DNA from: Liolophura sinensis
Lineage: Eukaryota; Mollusca; Polyplacophora; Chitonida; Chitonidae
Direction of reading: 5' to 3'
Assembly (NCBI RefSeq): GCF_032854445.1
Contig: NC_088300.1
Coordinates: 5,332,001 to 5,396,000 of the forward strand
DNA length: 64,000 nt
The notes beneath the pieces were generated by a model that saw only the letters and a program-made list of their open reading frames with translations, ran no database searches and was not told where the DNA came from. Both the position numbers and the translations under genes were made by a program. This document shows, piece by piece, positions 23,849 through 35,939 of the stretch (the first letter of the stretch is position 1; the number at the start of each line of letters is the position of its first letter).

Positions 23849-26800
23849 ACATATCTGACATAGTATGTTCTTCATACTAGTGTGTTCAATGCCATAATTC
23901 CTTTCATAATCTGTTATACCATATACCATACCATGACACTATCAATACATAATTTCGTATTTCGTCCATTAATTCATGCAAATATTGAGAAAACTAGATT
24001 TTAATCCAACTTTCAAGAGATTAGGATCTTAAACAACCGTTTTCCGGTTGATGGATAGTTTTAAGTTGAGACAACAGGCTGTGAGTCAATAAAACAAAGC
24101 CATATATTACTTGTCAGCAGATAGAGAGGGAATCTGATATTCCAAGTCCCTTTTTTCACACATACTTGGATTTGACTGTAAATAATACGACAATCACCCG
24201 AAAGAGGCTGTGTTCGAATAATAATGTGTTCGTGTATTTTGTGGATTGAGCTGTTTGCTCTGTGGTGGGTACCACCTAATCAATTCATAAAAAAGGCGAC
24301 GTTCACGTCAAACTGACGGTTAGAGTGTGACCTTGGGTATGCCACTTTGCGTGTAGAATCTATAACAGGTCAAGCAGGTTTGATTTCACGATACCTCCGA
24401 GGTTGGATAGCATGCACGTTCAGGACATTCGTGCCTTTGTAGACGGCCTCAAAGAATACTTCTACCCACAGTGTGATAAGTCACAGCTGTGGTTCCAGAC
24501 TCCTGTACATGCATTAGGAAAATTCATGCGATATGTTCCACCATCGGCTTAAAGAAAGGTATATCATTAATCACAGTAACGATACGTGAGACGTCTTTCA
24601 AGCTCGCTCTAGGTGGTTTACCTTTCCGAACAAGAAAAGCACACTTTAGCCTTGGTCACCCAGGATAAGGTATACAGTTCCGATGACAGGCATAAAAACC
24701 GAATTCAACACAACTCCGGCTTACATGGTAAACTGCAATAAAGCATGTATAAATATATCCACTTCAGTTTTGCCTTGACGATGGCGTAAGGCAGGGAAAT
24801 CGTTAACCCCGTTTTTATTTATTGCTTCACATATGGCACAGGTAATAGAGCTGGTTGGAGGTTAATGGTGTATACACATGTATACAGGTCCGATGGTACG
24901 TGCATATATAGGTCTATACCCTACCTCATGTATATTTTATTTTTAAAAGTCACAATGTAAATGGGAGAGTATGTCAGCTATATTGGTTATATATTGTACA
25001 TAAGTTTCGACCAATTGCTTTCAATAGGTGTCCATGCTTCTCAATAAGCATTTTGACGGTAAACACATAACCATCCAAGCCAGTATGGCATATAACTTTC
25101 TTGTACAGACCATGCCAACAATTTCCATAGACTGTACTTCTAACGGAACTGAAACATTCACGGAATGTCCGTACTGGATACAATCACTTCGTCGAGGACA
25201 TCAGAGAAAAACAAAGCAGTAAAACACTTGTCGGACATGGGAGAGTGGTGATGGCTTTAGCAGACGCCCCATATATTACAATCAGCAGGTATAGCAGTCT
25301 CATCACAGCATATGAAGTTTTCATATACATGTATCCATTGCATAGAGCATACGGTTACACATTATACACGTATATAAAACTGTATATGTCTGTATATATG
25401 TATCAGCATTTAATTAAACCAACTGCATGGAGTTTCAAACATTTTAAAACCTAAGATATATATTTAGCTTTATTATTAGGGAACTGATTGCTAAAACGTG
25501 ACAAAAGTGTAACCCAGAATCTTCAAAGTCTACAAAGACAATGAGTTCGTTCATCTATTGAGAACCAGCTATAGCTTACAAGACCACTGTCAAACAATAG
25601 TAACCTATAAGGGATGTACACAACCCAGTGAAGGTCTGTACTCTTATGGACTTACCTACATACATATTGGCCCAAGTTCTCAACGATACAGCCATGTTAC
25701 ACTGAAAGTTCGGTAAATCATAACTAGTGACCGAAACGCATTCGCAACCATAAGACAAACCCGAATATTGCCACAAGTTAGGGCGAACATTAAACCATTG
25801 GTTAATTAACTCACCATAAACTGTACTTGATATCGCTCAGATGTGGCTGTACACCGTGTGACGTTAACGTTCTAAGCACCAGCAGCGTTGTTAGACTCTG
25901 GTCAAGAGCAGCCTAGCTGTATAGGTTATGGTAATTGATAAGTGCTTCACAGCATGCCGTTCTGTGTGCATATATCCCGATGAAGTCAAGTCAGCGGCTG
26001 GCTGCAAGTTTGTTAGGTGGGGAGAGGGGAAGGTAGCTAGGCATCCTTGGGCAAACTTGTCCGACTTTCCGCTGAAGGGCAGGACAGATAAGGGGCAGCG
26101 AACAGTTCTTAGCCATGCACCTGCGTAAAATGTCCTACAGAAGATGGGTATGGATCTTTGTAGACAGTGCCTTCCGTTATACACGGTCCGCGATGTTATC
26201 TTTACCCGTGTACTCTACTACTCGGTTACATGAGGAACAGTGACCTCTGACTCCGCGCCTGGTGAGTGTCAGTTGGTCACTGTGTGCTCAACAACTATCC
26301 CGCTTCATCGAGAATATCACTAGTTGTTGTAGCTGGAGCAAAAATTGACCGCTTAACTGATTAACTTGTCAAACATAGGAAATGTAACCAGGGCAAAAAA
26401 AAAGTAAATATTTATTATCCAAAGGATGTAGCTTGAAGCTTGGAGATTTCCTCTGACGGCAGTGTAAAAGATAAGGAGTACGCACCACACATAGCCTGAA
26501 TGGTAACTCGGACTAGTCTCATTTAATCATATTATACACAGTGTACATGCCATTGATAAACATACGGCTGGTAAGTGAGGGAATGAAGTTTGGTTATGAA
26601 CAATTAATTTTTTCCAGAAACAGATGGCTTCTGTACTGAGGAAAAAAATATACGCCCCCTGCCAGTAAATAACAAATTACACAGAAGATAAGTTCGATTA
26701 CTTGGGCTAAAGCAAATGTTACGCATGCCTATTTTGTCATAACTAAGCACGCAGCGCTGCATTGAGAAGGCGGTGCTAGACATAGCAGTAATATACAGGG

Positions 26801-26889
26801 ATTAACTAATGTCTCTTGAGTCACTTGAGTTCCTCATTCGTAATAAATATGTGAAATTCGGGGAAGCTGTTTATCAATAGTCTTGGTAA
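23849..26889. other. Intergenic DNA, no gene recognised
   Basis: Mostly unique sequence. It contains one short ORF of possible interest (24412-24552, discussed in the findings). Longer ORFs at 25028-25222 and 25891-26184 show no domain and no convincing splice context. No repeat family was recognised. Confidence 0.5.
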
Positions 26890-27066
26890 GATTGGTAGAT
26901 GTCATTCAGCGTGCTAGCGCGGCACAATAAACCAGAAGCCTCTCACCAATGCGAGCAGTGTAAGTTCAAGTCCCACTTCCTCAGTCTTCGCGGCCGTTCC
27001 TGGGGAACTCTTTCAGCAACCTTCAGATTATTGTGGGTTTTCTCGTCGGCTTTTTCACCCAGGCGA
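26890..27066 (+). mobile_element. SINE family A, 5' two-thirds
   Basis: GTGCTAGCGCGGCACAATAA, CAGAAGCCTCTCACCAATGCG, AGTGTAAGTTCAAGTCCCAC (B-box-like GTTCAAGTCC) and CAGCAACCTTCAGATTATTGTGGG are collinear with the head and body of the copy at 21401. The 3' tail is missing. Confidence 0.75.
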
Positions 27067-27179
27067 CAACGGTTTCATTTCGGTTGGGAGTTAATTAAGA
27101 TGGAATAAGATGGAATACTTTAATTAAAGTTTCTTAAATTTTACAATGAGTATGATTCTTGTGTGAGTAGAAATGAACG

Positions 27180-27358
27180 GGGTGCCTAGAATCTTTGGGG
27201 CCCGATGTATTTCACAGCATACTCCTTACAGAGCAAGTACGGTCGGAGAAGAAACTAGCATGGGCTGGACTTGAGCTCACAGCGACCGCATTGATGAGAG
27301 ACTCCTGGGTCACTGCGCCGCGCTGGTGTTCTAACCATCTCGGCCATGGAGGCCCGTA
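27180..27358 (-). mobile_element. SINE family A, reverse, 5' portion
   Basis: Read on the minus strand it is GGGCCTCCATGGCCGAGATGGTTAG, GCGCAGTGACCCAGGAGTCTCTCATC and GCGGTCGCTGTGAGCTCAAGTCCAG. This is a clear tRNA-like head of family A, with an A-box TGGCCGAGATGG. It is opposed to the copy at 26890-27066. Confidence 0.75.
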
Positions 27359-28380
27359 TAAAATATTAATAGGTTGAATAGGTTGAATTATAAACTAAAA
27401 TAATACACACGATTTGCATAATGGCTAGGTCTTTCGGTTGTTGTGGAAAGTGTTCTTGTAATTACTGACGTGGGACGTTCATTATGGTTTGTAATTGTTA
27501 TACGGATATCTGTTTCGGTGTCTATACAGATGTATGAAATCTTTATCTGACGTTTCTCGTGCAGCAGCCGGCAGACTGGAGTGATGATGACTGGCCCACA
27601 TTCAACATGGCTAACACCTGTTACCAGAGGGATGTATCATATTTAAGTGACACAATACATTGATCAGTATGAAGTATAATACATAAGAGGTGCCCATACA
27701 GTCCCTACAGCACACCTGCTATAAAATGCACAAATTAACATTTATGCCCTAACATATAAATATACAGCATTATGTGATCTGTGCGAAAAACGACACCCTT
27801 TGCTATTTAATGACGCGGCTAGAGAAGCAGACAATTTCACAGTGTGCACAGTGTAACTGTACATAGACCTAACCTCGACTAGCTTCTAGGCCTACCTAAC
27901 ATCAAACACACAAAGCACTGGAATTATTTACAGAAGGTGGTGGAAGCAATCTATTGGGACTATGTCCTCCTATAAGCGCGTCTGTCTGAAACTAAAACAG
28001 ATCGCTGAGATGGCTAAACCGGATATCCACGGCCATCTTGTTCTCTCAAGTAAATACAATAGCTCCGATGAAAAGTCAAAAGTTCTGACCCATAATCTTA
28101 GATTATCTAACGATACTGAGATGTGACTGGTTAATAAATAAAACTGTCCTGTCATTACATTGACTGTGTAGTTCGGCGTTTTGTAGTGTGACAAATGAGG
28201 ACAGTGCTCGGTTTAAGCTTTCCATCGAGCATTTAAATGAATGTCCTTCACTTGGAAACAAAACACTATGGCAAAACTTTGAGGGTGGACATGTGTGCAT
28301 ACTGAACGATTAGGAATGCATGTGTATTTAGGGATATAACATGCAAACATGTCTGACACTTCGCCAAATAACAGAAATTC
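27359..28380. other. Intergenic DNA, nothing recognised
   Basis: AT-rich unique sequence. The overlapping minus-strand ORFs at 27970-28300 show no domain. Confidence 0.45.
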
Positions 28381-28387
28381 GGGTTAA

Positions 28388-28620
28388 GGCGCTGGTTTAT
28401 CATGCCATTGACCAATGAGGTTGTGGGTTCGAATTCAGCCCTCATTCGGCTGCGTCCTCAAGTGAACAGGTTTGTGAGGTACCTGACGAAGGTCAGTGGT
28501 TTACTCCGGGCACCCATCAATCACTCATCACATGACGGCCGACATGTAAGTTAAAATTACTTGAGCCAGACAGGCGTTAATCAATTTAATAAATAAATCA
28601 ATGAACGAATAAATAAAATC
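28388..28620 (+). mobile_element. tRNA-derived SINE, second family (B)
   Basis: The head GTTAAGGCGCTGGTTTATCATG precedes a near-perfect B box, GTGGGTTCGAATTC. The body CCCTCATTCGGCTGCGTCCTCAAGTGAACAGG, GAGGTACCTGACGAAGGTCAGTGGTTTACTCCGGGCACCC differs from family A. The tail is AATAAATAAATCAATGAACGAATAAATAAA. The element appears nearly full length. Confidence 0.8.
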
Positions 28621-31600
28621 CGTACAAAAATGTACCACATGTCTGGCTTGACCGCCTTCAATGTAGCGTGTATTGGGAGCCATCAGTTCCCATGACCCCA
28701 TTTAAATTTGTAACTTGGAATCAGACTGGATCGCATGGCCTTCAAAGGTCCTTAATAGCGAATAAGTTAATAAGGTGTGAGTCAGTTATAACATCTAAAG
28801 GTATACTCTGTGGAAAAGGTATGCTACACGAGTTCATGAACTTTCTCCGAGGCAGTTATCTATATCGATTGTTCGTCTCCACACAAAACCATATGTTAAT
28901 CAGTCCACGTGCTAACTGCATCGATCGACCATCAAAGAGAACCAATGGCTGCCACGAATGGTGTGTGGCTCGTAACTAGGTTTTCCCCTGTCGGTGCAAA
29001 TTGTCCGCAGATCTCATTCGTGAACTTGTGACCGACCAATTCCTGCCGGTAATGAACAAGCGCTTGTATCATCCTCTCTGATATAAATTGTGTATCGGCA
29101 TGCAAATACAGATACGAGAGACACATATGTCAAGATGACTCATATGGTTGGTTTATATGATGCAATTTGGCTAGGTGGGGTTGTTTTCGGGGAAACCCCA
29201 ATTCCTGTCACACCATTAACCATTCCTCAAACATATGTAACATTCTAAAGTGTAATGTAAAAAACTGACGAATGCGAACTTGCAATCCTTGATGGGCTGA
29301 CTGATTGTATTCTTACTGGCTGGTTCTTTTGCTGATTCGATTAACTTAATTGAATGAATTGTCCATTGATTGCACTGAGCGTTGATTTGTCTCATTTATT
29401 TATTTGATTAGTGCCTTATATATGCTGCACTATGAATATATTTCACCTATACGCCGGCTTCTATGTTTAAATTAAGAAGAAAAACATCATGTATTTTGAT
29501 GAACCGGTGTGGAATGGACTGGATGTATTCATTGGTCAGAATCAAGGCAATCTGGACCCATGGCCACTGATTTTCCAAGCAGTTGATTGACTATGATTTG
29601 ATTACTAATTATCTGAACCTAATCTTCAGTTTGATAAATCGGGATATTTCACGAATGACTATATAGTTGACGCTGTATCTTTCCTGGCATTCCTGGCGTA
29701 GGCAAGCGGTACATCTACCAATGTAAATCTATGTCACACAGAGATGCATGGACGGCGGTGTCGAACACAAATATGGATATATTTCTTACAGTTTGGATAA
29801 ATTAAATCGACTGTTTCACTAATTTTCAATCACTACAGCGAACAATCTTGCCATCCTTTACACTGTCGTCGATGGTCTGATTTTATTCTCCGTACACTAG
29901 TCATTTGTGTTCAAAGCATCTTGGTTTTCAGATCGACCATGTTGGCTGGACGTTGTAAATAGCTTTGTAAAGAATTTCATTATATGATCAATATATAAAT
30001 GCAATTTCAAGCAATCCACAAAGCGCTGACATTTTCCAGGAGCTACGTAATTATTAGCAATTAGTGAAAGGTCCCTGGGCAAGCTCAAAGCCCTACTACA
30101 TTAAACTGTGGATTATAAAATGTCGTCGATTGCATGAGACCTCAACAATAGGTCTAATTATGTATACAGTGTACGAACTTACATACCACAGGCACTTTGA
30201 ATCGACCAACTGAGCAAAATAAAACACAACAGTATACTGTAGTACTTTCTCATTTGTTAACCTCGCATTCAGAGCCACTTCGTGTAGAACATTAGTCTCG
30301 TTGGCGGGTTGACTGGATCAATGCCAATTCGCGTCAAATCAAATTCCATATAACTCGGTGATCAGCATTTTACAAAAAATGGGTGGGGCGTGCAAAATGG
30401 ACAAATGGACGTGTACAGTACTCTAAATCTCAAAAGTTACGTATAACTTTAAAAATGTTAATTCAATATTTTGACAATGGTTGAGAAGAGAAAGCGTTTA
30501 AGATGTTAGATTAAATCTTTCTAAATTGTTAGAAAGTTAGGATTGCGGCGTAACACGTTAAAACCCACAGTTTATAGCACTGAACTCGTATTATTTTAAC
30601 ACGTTCTGGATACGTTCAAATGTTGGTTCCCCAGACAAAGCATTTCAAGTTAATGTTCACAAGAAACAAGCAACATTAACAACAGTTGTACCAGGTTGGA
30701 TCTTCACAAAAACTGTGATTCTCTTCTGCTTTTGGAGAGTCCACATACATGTTTGCCTGCTCCTAGTGTTAAAAGGCAGTAATGAAGTAACTATCAGCAT
30801 AAGAACTTGTGTTTGATTGACCAATTAATAGTGGGATAGCAATATACATGGAACATATTACCCCCTCCCCCCCTCCGATAATCAGTCAGTTTGGGACCCA
30901 AGTTCACCTATATACGACTTCGCTTTCGTCATTCAGGAGATGTTTTTACCTAATTTGGTAAATTGATACTTTTTAAGCATTTACATGAACAGTTAGACCG
31001 TAAAGCTGACTGAAGTAAATTAGAAGACGGTGTACTTTGGTTTCTTATATTAAATATTGTAAAAGCAACAGTTGAGAAAAAAAGTCTTTTTTGGAGCCTT
31101 CAAATGTTTTTTCTCTTTAACCATAATAATCAAAAAGTCAAAAAAAAAATTTGTGTTCAAAAAGGATTTTTTCTGTGCACTTCACAACGGATAAAAATTG
31201 TCTTCCTTGCGTTGAAAATGATTTGGGGAATATAGGAGCTAGCCAATCCCTAGTCTATCGAAATATCTGAACTTAATGTACAGATATTTCCTATCGGCAC
31301 ACATTGTATTTACTGACAAAAGAGACAAAAAGAACGGCCACAAAGAACGAACATAAACACACTGTGGTCAGTTGAGATAGGAATGTTATATATCCACAAA
31401 ATGACTTTGGAAAGCAGCCGGCAAATGGATTTAATCTAACCGACCTCACTTGAGCAGTTTAATGGGCTATGCAAAGGGGAGTAAGACAGCTTTATATTTC
31501 TGTTCATATCGTATAGTTGTTTTCTTGTTACTATGTGAGCACTTATGAACGCTAGGCTAATTTGCTTGAAAGAGTCAATCTTTCAGGGGTATGAAAGGCA

Positions 31601-32311
31601 AGCGGTGCAGATCAAAACGGTACAAAATAGGGCAACGTGTCTTTCAAACCAAGACGCTAGTTTTGTGTTAATAAGAAATCGGTCAAACAACATCATTCCA
31701 GCTAACGTTCTAACAAGGAAGAAGTAGTAATGGCTTATTAATTGCTTTGCACTCGCGCTTCGATGTTATATATATGTGCGGGCCTTTATCTCACGGATTT
31801 AGCGCGTTGTTGTGACTACTCAACACATGCTGAACTGAAACACATCGATCCTACTTTCAAGGTTCATATGTTGTGACTATGGAAATCAAGAACTACACGT
31901 CAACATATGAACAAAGTCAGGGTGGGAAGGCACAGCCTGTGCACAGCCACCCTACATCGCACTTGATGGAAAAAGGGCAATGAATGGAGAGTAACCGTGC
32001 AATCGATACAATGGTCGGGCAACATGAATAGAGTGACCCACTAACCCTTAATTTATCCATCGGCCGATATCGCCTGTCCGTCAGTGCAGGGGATCATCAC
32101 AAACGACATAAAGATAAGTATGCAAACAACAACAACGCACACAGCTGTCTAAATCACTCATGTTTTACTACATCACATATAAATAGATGCTAAGTTAACC
32201 CGAAATAATATGCAGGCTGGCTGGCCAAATTTGTCGGCCTTGTCTTTCAATTGTTCTCCATTTAGTTCTTTTTAAACAATGGATAGCTGAGTTAATATAC
32301 ATATTAATTAA
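28621..32311. other. Intergenic DNA, one small SINE remnant
   Basis: About 3.7 kb with no recognisable exon. A reverse family A tail remnant lies at about 29392-29462 (TTATTTATTTGATTAGTGCC...GAATATATTTCACCTATACGCCGGC). The small ORFs at 28668-28979, 29897-30278 and 31545-31727 have no recognised domain. Confidence 0.5.
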
Positions 32312-32482
32312 CTTATTTGTTTGACTGGTGTTTTACGCCGTGCTCAAGAATATTTCACTTATCCGACGGCGGCCAGCATTATGGTGGGAGGAAACCGGGC
32401 AGAGCCAGGGGAAAACCCACGACCATCCGCAGGTTGCCGGCAAACCTTCCCACTTACGGCCTGAGAGGAAGCCAGCATGAGC
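32312..32482 (-). mobile_element. SINE family A, 3' two-thirds, reverse
   Basis: TTGACTGGTGTTTTACGCCGTGCTCAAGAATATTTCACTTAT, GACGGCGGCCAGCATTATGGTGGGAGG, CCACGACCATCCGCAGGTTGCCGGC and GAAGCCAGCATGAGCTG. It is well preserved but lacks the tRNA-like head. Confidence 0.85.
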
Positions 32483-34050
32483 TGTACATATTAATATGTA
32501 CCGGTACTTAGTATAAGGTGGACATAAACGTGTTGACGAGACCACAAGCTGGTCTGTATTCATGTTTACCTTAAAAACCATACTATGTTCTTTTATGACC
32601 GAAAAGGCAGAAAAACTCTTCATTGTATTTCACAGGCGAAATTTGATAAAAGGCTCCACGTGCTTGATTGTATAGGCCAGTATACATTTGGCTAATGCGT
32701 ACTGGCTATCGTTTTAATTGCTAATTTAGTGACGACCATTTGTTAATTTAACGTAAAAAAAGAAGAATAGGAAAGCTTCTACGATCTAAAATGTAGCTCA
32801 AAAGGTAATCAAGAGAAGAGCTTGTGTTCTCTGGGGGTGAAGCATACACAGATGGGCCTGCATCCCAATAGGACATTCACATGTATGTAACGGGTTAAAC
32901 TCGCTACGAACATCAAAGAAAGGAAAGGAGAAAAAAATTGGTCAAAACTTACTGTTAGTGTAGTTTCTGTGAAACGAAGAGGTCTTGGTGTTATATGAAA
33001 CAAGATCTAGACTATGGGTAACTGCTAGCTCTCAGGCTGTGTATAAACGCTATATGTGTTCTATGGAGCGTTGTGCGCGACTCATATAACCCAATCGTTT
33101 ATAGGCTCATTGTGATGCGTGCGTCTCTGACCGCCCGTCCATTCACCATGATACGGACATGCGAATACAAGGCTAATCAAAACTCGCGGGTGAACCCCAG
33201 CTGACTCTCGCGTGAAATGAGGCCGTGAGAGATGGACTGATTCTGCTGAACGACTCAATGGTCATTTGTTGAATCATCTGTAAGTTTATTTCTGCATTCA
33301 CTCCTATAAATACATGTAGCATACGAATAAAGAGGCGTCTGCTTTAGGTCTGTACGACTGTGATTGTCAATAAGTTGGTCCCGTGAGAATCATGGTCACC
33401 GATACATGTGCTGTTCAGATCTACAAAAGACACCACTTTATTTATAATGCACCTATAATACGCCCAGTATACATAGAAGACTGAGAAAAACTGTAATAAT
33501 AAAGGTAAAGGACATCAACATTATAGGACAAATATCGCCGTTTAGGACAACTGGGAGACATTTTGGGAGAAGCGGGCCAAAGAATGACATGGTGTCACCT
33601 TACGAGTTATCATATGAAGCTTTTAACATTTTATTCTGGTTAAAAATGTGTACCACCATGGTTATACTGTTATAGAAATAATGAAGGACTGGAGTCGGGA
33701 AATCTTTTATTTAGCAATTACCTTTAGAAATATATTTGATTAGTATTTTTAAGTCATACTTTTACTTATACAATGGCTGCCTTTGACAAGTTGCTTACAG
33801 TGTTAATGGGAAGTGGGTGTGTCGTACTGAACATTCCAGTTCATCATTTATAGGGGCCTAAATTTCTTACCGTACTTGCAACACAACACAACTTCTAACA
33901 GAACAGCAATCAGTGAAATTAGAATTTTAGTACATGGACCCACAACCTACTCAACAAATCAGAAAGGTACGGAACGACTGGGACGAACAACAATTACCAT
34001 GCATATGAAATGTTGTATACAGGTATAACTAGAAATGCCCATCAGTGCGT
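32483..34050. other. Intergenic DNA, nothing recognised
   Basis: Unique AT-rich sequence without recognisable exons, repeats or RNA genes. Confidence 0.45.
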
Positions 34051-34059
34051 TGGCCAACA

Positions 34060-34898
34060 AAGCAGAAAGGTACAAGCGAACGAAACAGAGATATATAGAA
34101 CAACAAAACAGACAGGTACAGAACAGCAAAGCCGAAAGGTATACTGAACAGTAAAAGGCAAAGAGGTACAGTACAGCAAAATATAACATATTCAGAACAG
34201 ATCAGTATTCAGGGAAAGATACGAAACAGCAAAACAGACACATAAAGATTAATAAAATAGAATTGTATACAGAGGAGCAAAAGAGTAAAGTACACAGCAA
34301 AACTAACCTGCAAAACAAAAGGGTACAGAACGGAAAAAACAGGCACAGAATAATTGGATGTACTAACAACAATCACCAAATCACTCAAACATTCAACGAG
34401 TATCCTCTGGAATCGCTCATAAATGCGCTGATCAAAGCTCAAAGCAATAGAGCAATCAAAAGGATCGACCAACAACTATCACTAACCTAAAATTGTTTAG
34501 ATATTCTTGGAAACACACACCAGTAATGTGCAGACCAAGAAAGCAGAAAACACAGAACAACATAGCAGACAGGTACAGCTGAACAAGGCAGAAAGGTACA
34601 CATGGACATAGCAGACAGGTGCAGACGAACAAAGCAGAGAGGCACTGATGAACATAGCAGACAGGTACAAATGAACAAAGCCGACAGGCACACACGAACA
34701 TAGCAGACGGGTACAGATGAACAAAGCACACAGGTACAGATAAACATAGCAGACAGGTACCCATGAACAAAGCAGAAACGTACAGATGAACATAGCAGGC
34801 GGGTACAGATGAACAAGGCAGAAACGTACAGATGAATAAAGCAGACGGGTACAGATGAACATAGCAGACAGCTATAGATGAATAAAGTAGACAGGAAC
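34060..34898. repeat. Minisatellite, 23-bp unit in 46-bp dimers; degenerate left flank
   Basis: From about 34554 there are 15 or so copies of GAACATAGCAGACAGGTACAGAT-type units (23 bp). Copies alternate between GAACATAG and GAACAAAG versions, so the real period is 46 bp. From 34060 to 34553 similar but decayed phrases (AACAGACAGGTACAGAACAGCAAA) suggest older copies. Because 23 is not a multiple of three and the unit lacks stops on the minus strand, all three minus frames stay open for 120-172 codons. This is not evidence of coding. Confidence 0.9.
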
Positions 34899-35171
34899 AA
34901 ATGATCATAGAAGAAAGACACAGAGCTCTCAGAACAACAACCAATTTCAAACACCAACTCCAAACAGCGTACAAGTATCATTGCACTTGCTCCGCTATGT
35001 TGACCAATCGAACATAACCAAAACTCCCCACCCCTACACCCACTACCTTCATCCAGTCAAATTGTACATATGATCAGTAAAGTCGTCTCAGTGAAGCAGC
35101 ACTAAATAAAAGAGCGGTGGAAATCCGTCCTGCAACAAGGAGGCACATTACACGCAGGCCTACATGCACCC

Positions 35172-35243
35172 TAAGGATTCCTTCGTCGTCATATGAGTGA
35201 AAAAATTGTTGAGTACGACGTTAAACCCCAGCACTCACTCATC
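35172..35243 (-). mobile_element. Family C repeat, 5' end fragment, reverse
   Basis: TTCCTTCGTCGTCATATGAGTG, AAAAATTGTTGAGTACGACGTTAAACCCCAGCACTCACTC is the reverse complement of the start of the family C repeat (GGGTTTAACGTCGTACTCAACAATTTTTCACTCATATGACGACGAAGG). A second, shorter echo (GAAAAATTGTTAAGTATGACG) follows at about 35252. Confidence 0.7.
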
Positions 35244-35334
35244 ATACATATGAAAAATTGTTAAGTATGACGTAACCCTCCCCTCCCCCCACCCAACTAC
35301 GAACACACGCATACAGGCATATCATCAATCTTGA

Positions 35335-35338
<4 letters not shown>

Positions 35339-35425
<87 letters not shown>
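35339..35425. repeat. (TA)n microsatellite, about 43 repeats
   Basis: An uninterrupted alternating TA tract between ATGATG and CACTGC, about 500 bp upstream of the TMX1 start. The length is likely polymorphic and may be imprecise in an assembly. Confidence 0.98.
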
Positions 35426-35427
<2 letters not shown>

Positions 35428-35939
35428 TGCTATCATTGTTTCTTTGGCAGGTTTTATAAAATGCACACGGATAAATTATGCTATTCAAAACGACTATTGT
35501 GAGTCTTTCCACAGACTGGGTAGCTCTGTCAATACATTCATGACACGGTACACGTGGCTAGCTGTTGAGGCTTGAGGGAGCGGCAATTGTGTGGCCAAAA
35601 AAGGCCACAGCAAATTTTAAATTTTGAAGCCCAACAAGCTGATTTTACATATTCTTCTCTGGATACATGACAATTATGTTATTGTCTTATATTTTAACCC
35701 ATAGCTTTCTACTTCTAGATTATGTCATCCTTATGGAATTCAGGAAATTACTGTTCCCAAGACATCAAACGGAAACTAGTATTTACCTTAAACCCATAAG
35801 CCACACAGCGATAGACTGTCGAACGGCCAACAGGCACAGAGCACAGTGCATTCGGCGGAGACATAATGCACATAGATTAAGGTTGCTTCAGTAACAAGAA
35901 ATCTAAGTGTTTGGGCGGAGGGTTGACGAAGAGAACAGG

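Noticed and set aside
34456-34981. Three overlapping Cys-rich minus-strand ORFs of 121-172 codons
   Set aside because: All arise from the 23-bp repeat that lacks stops in every frame; mutually exclusive and without conserved features.
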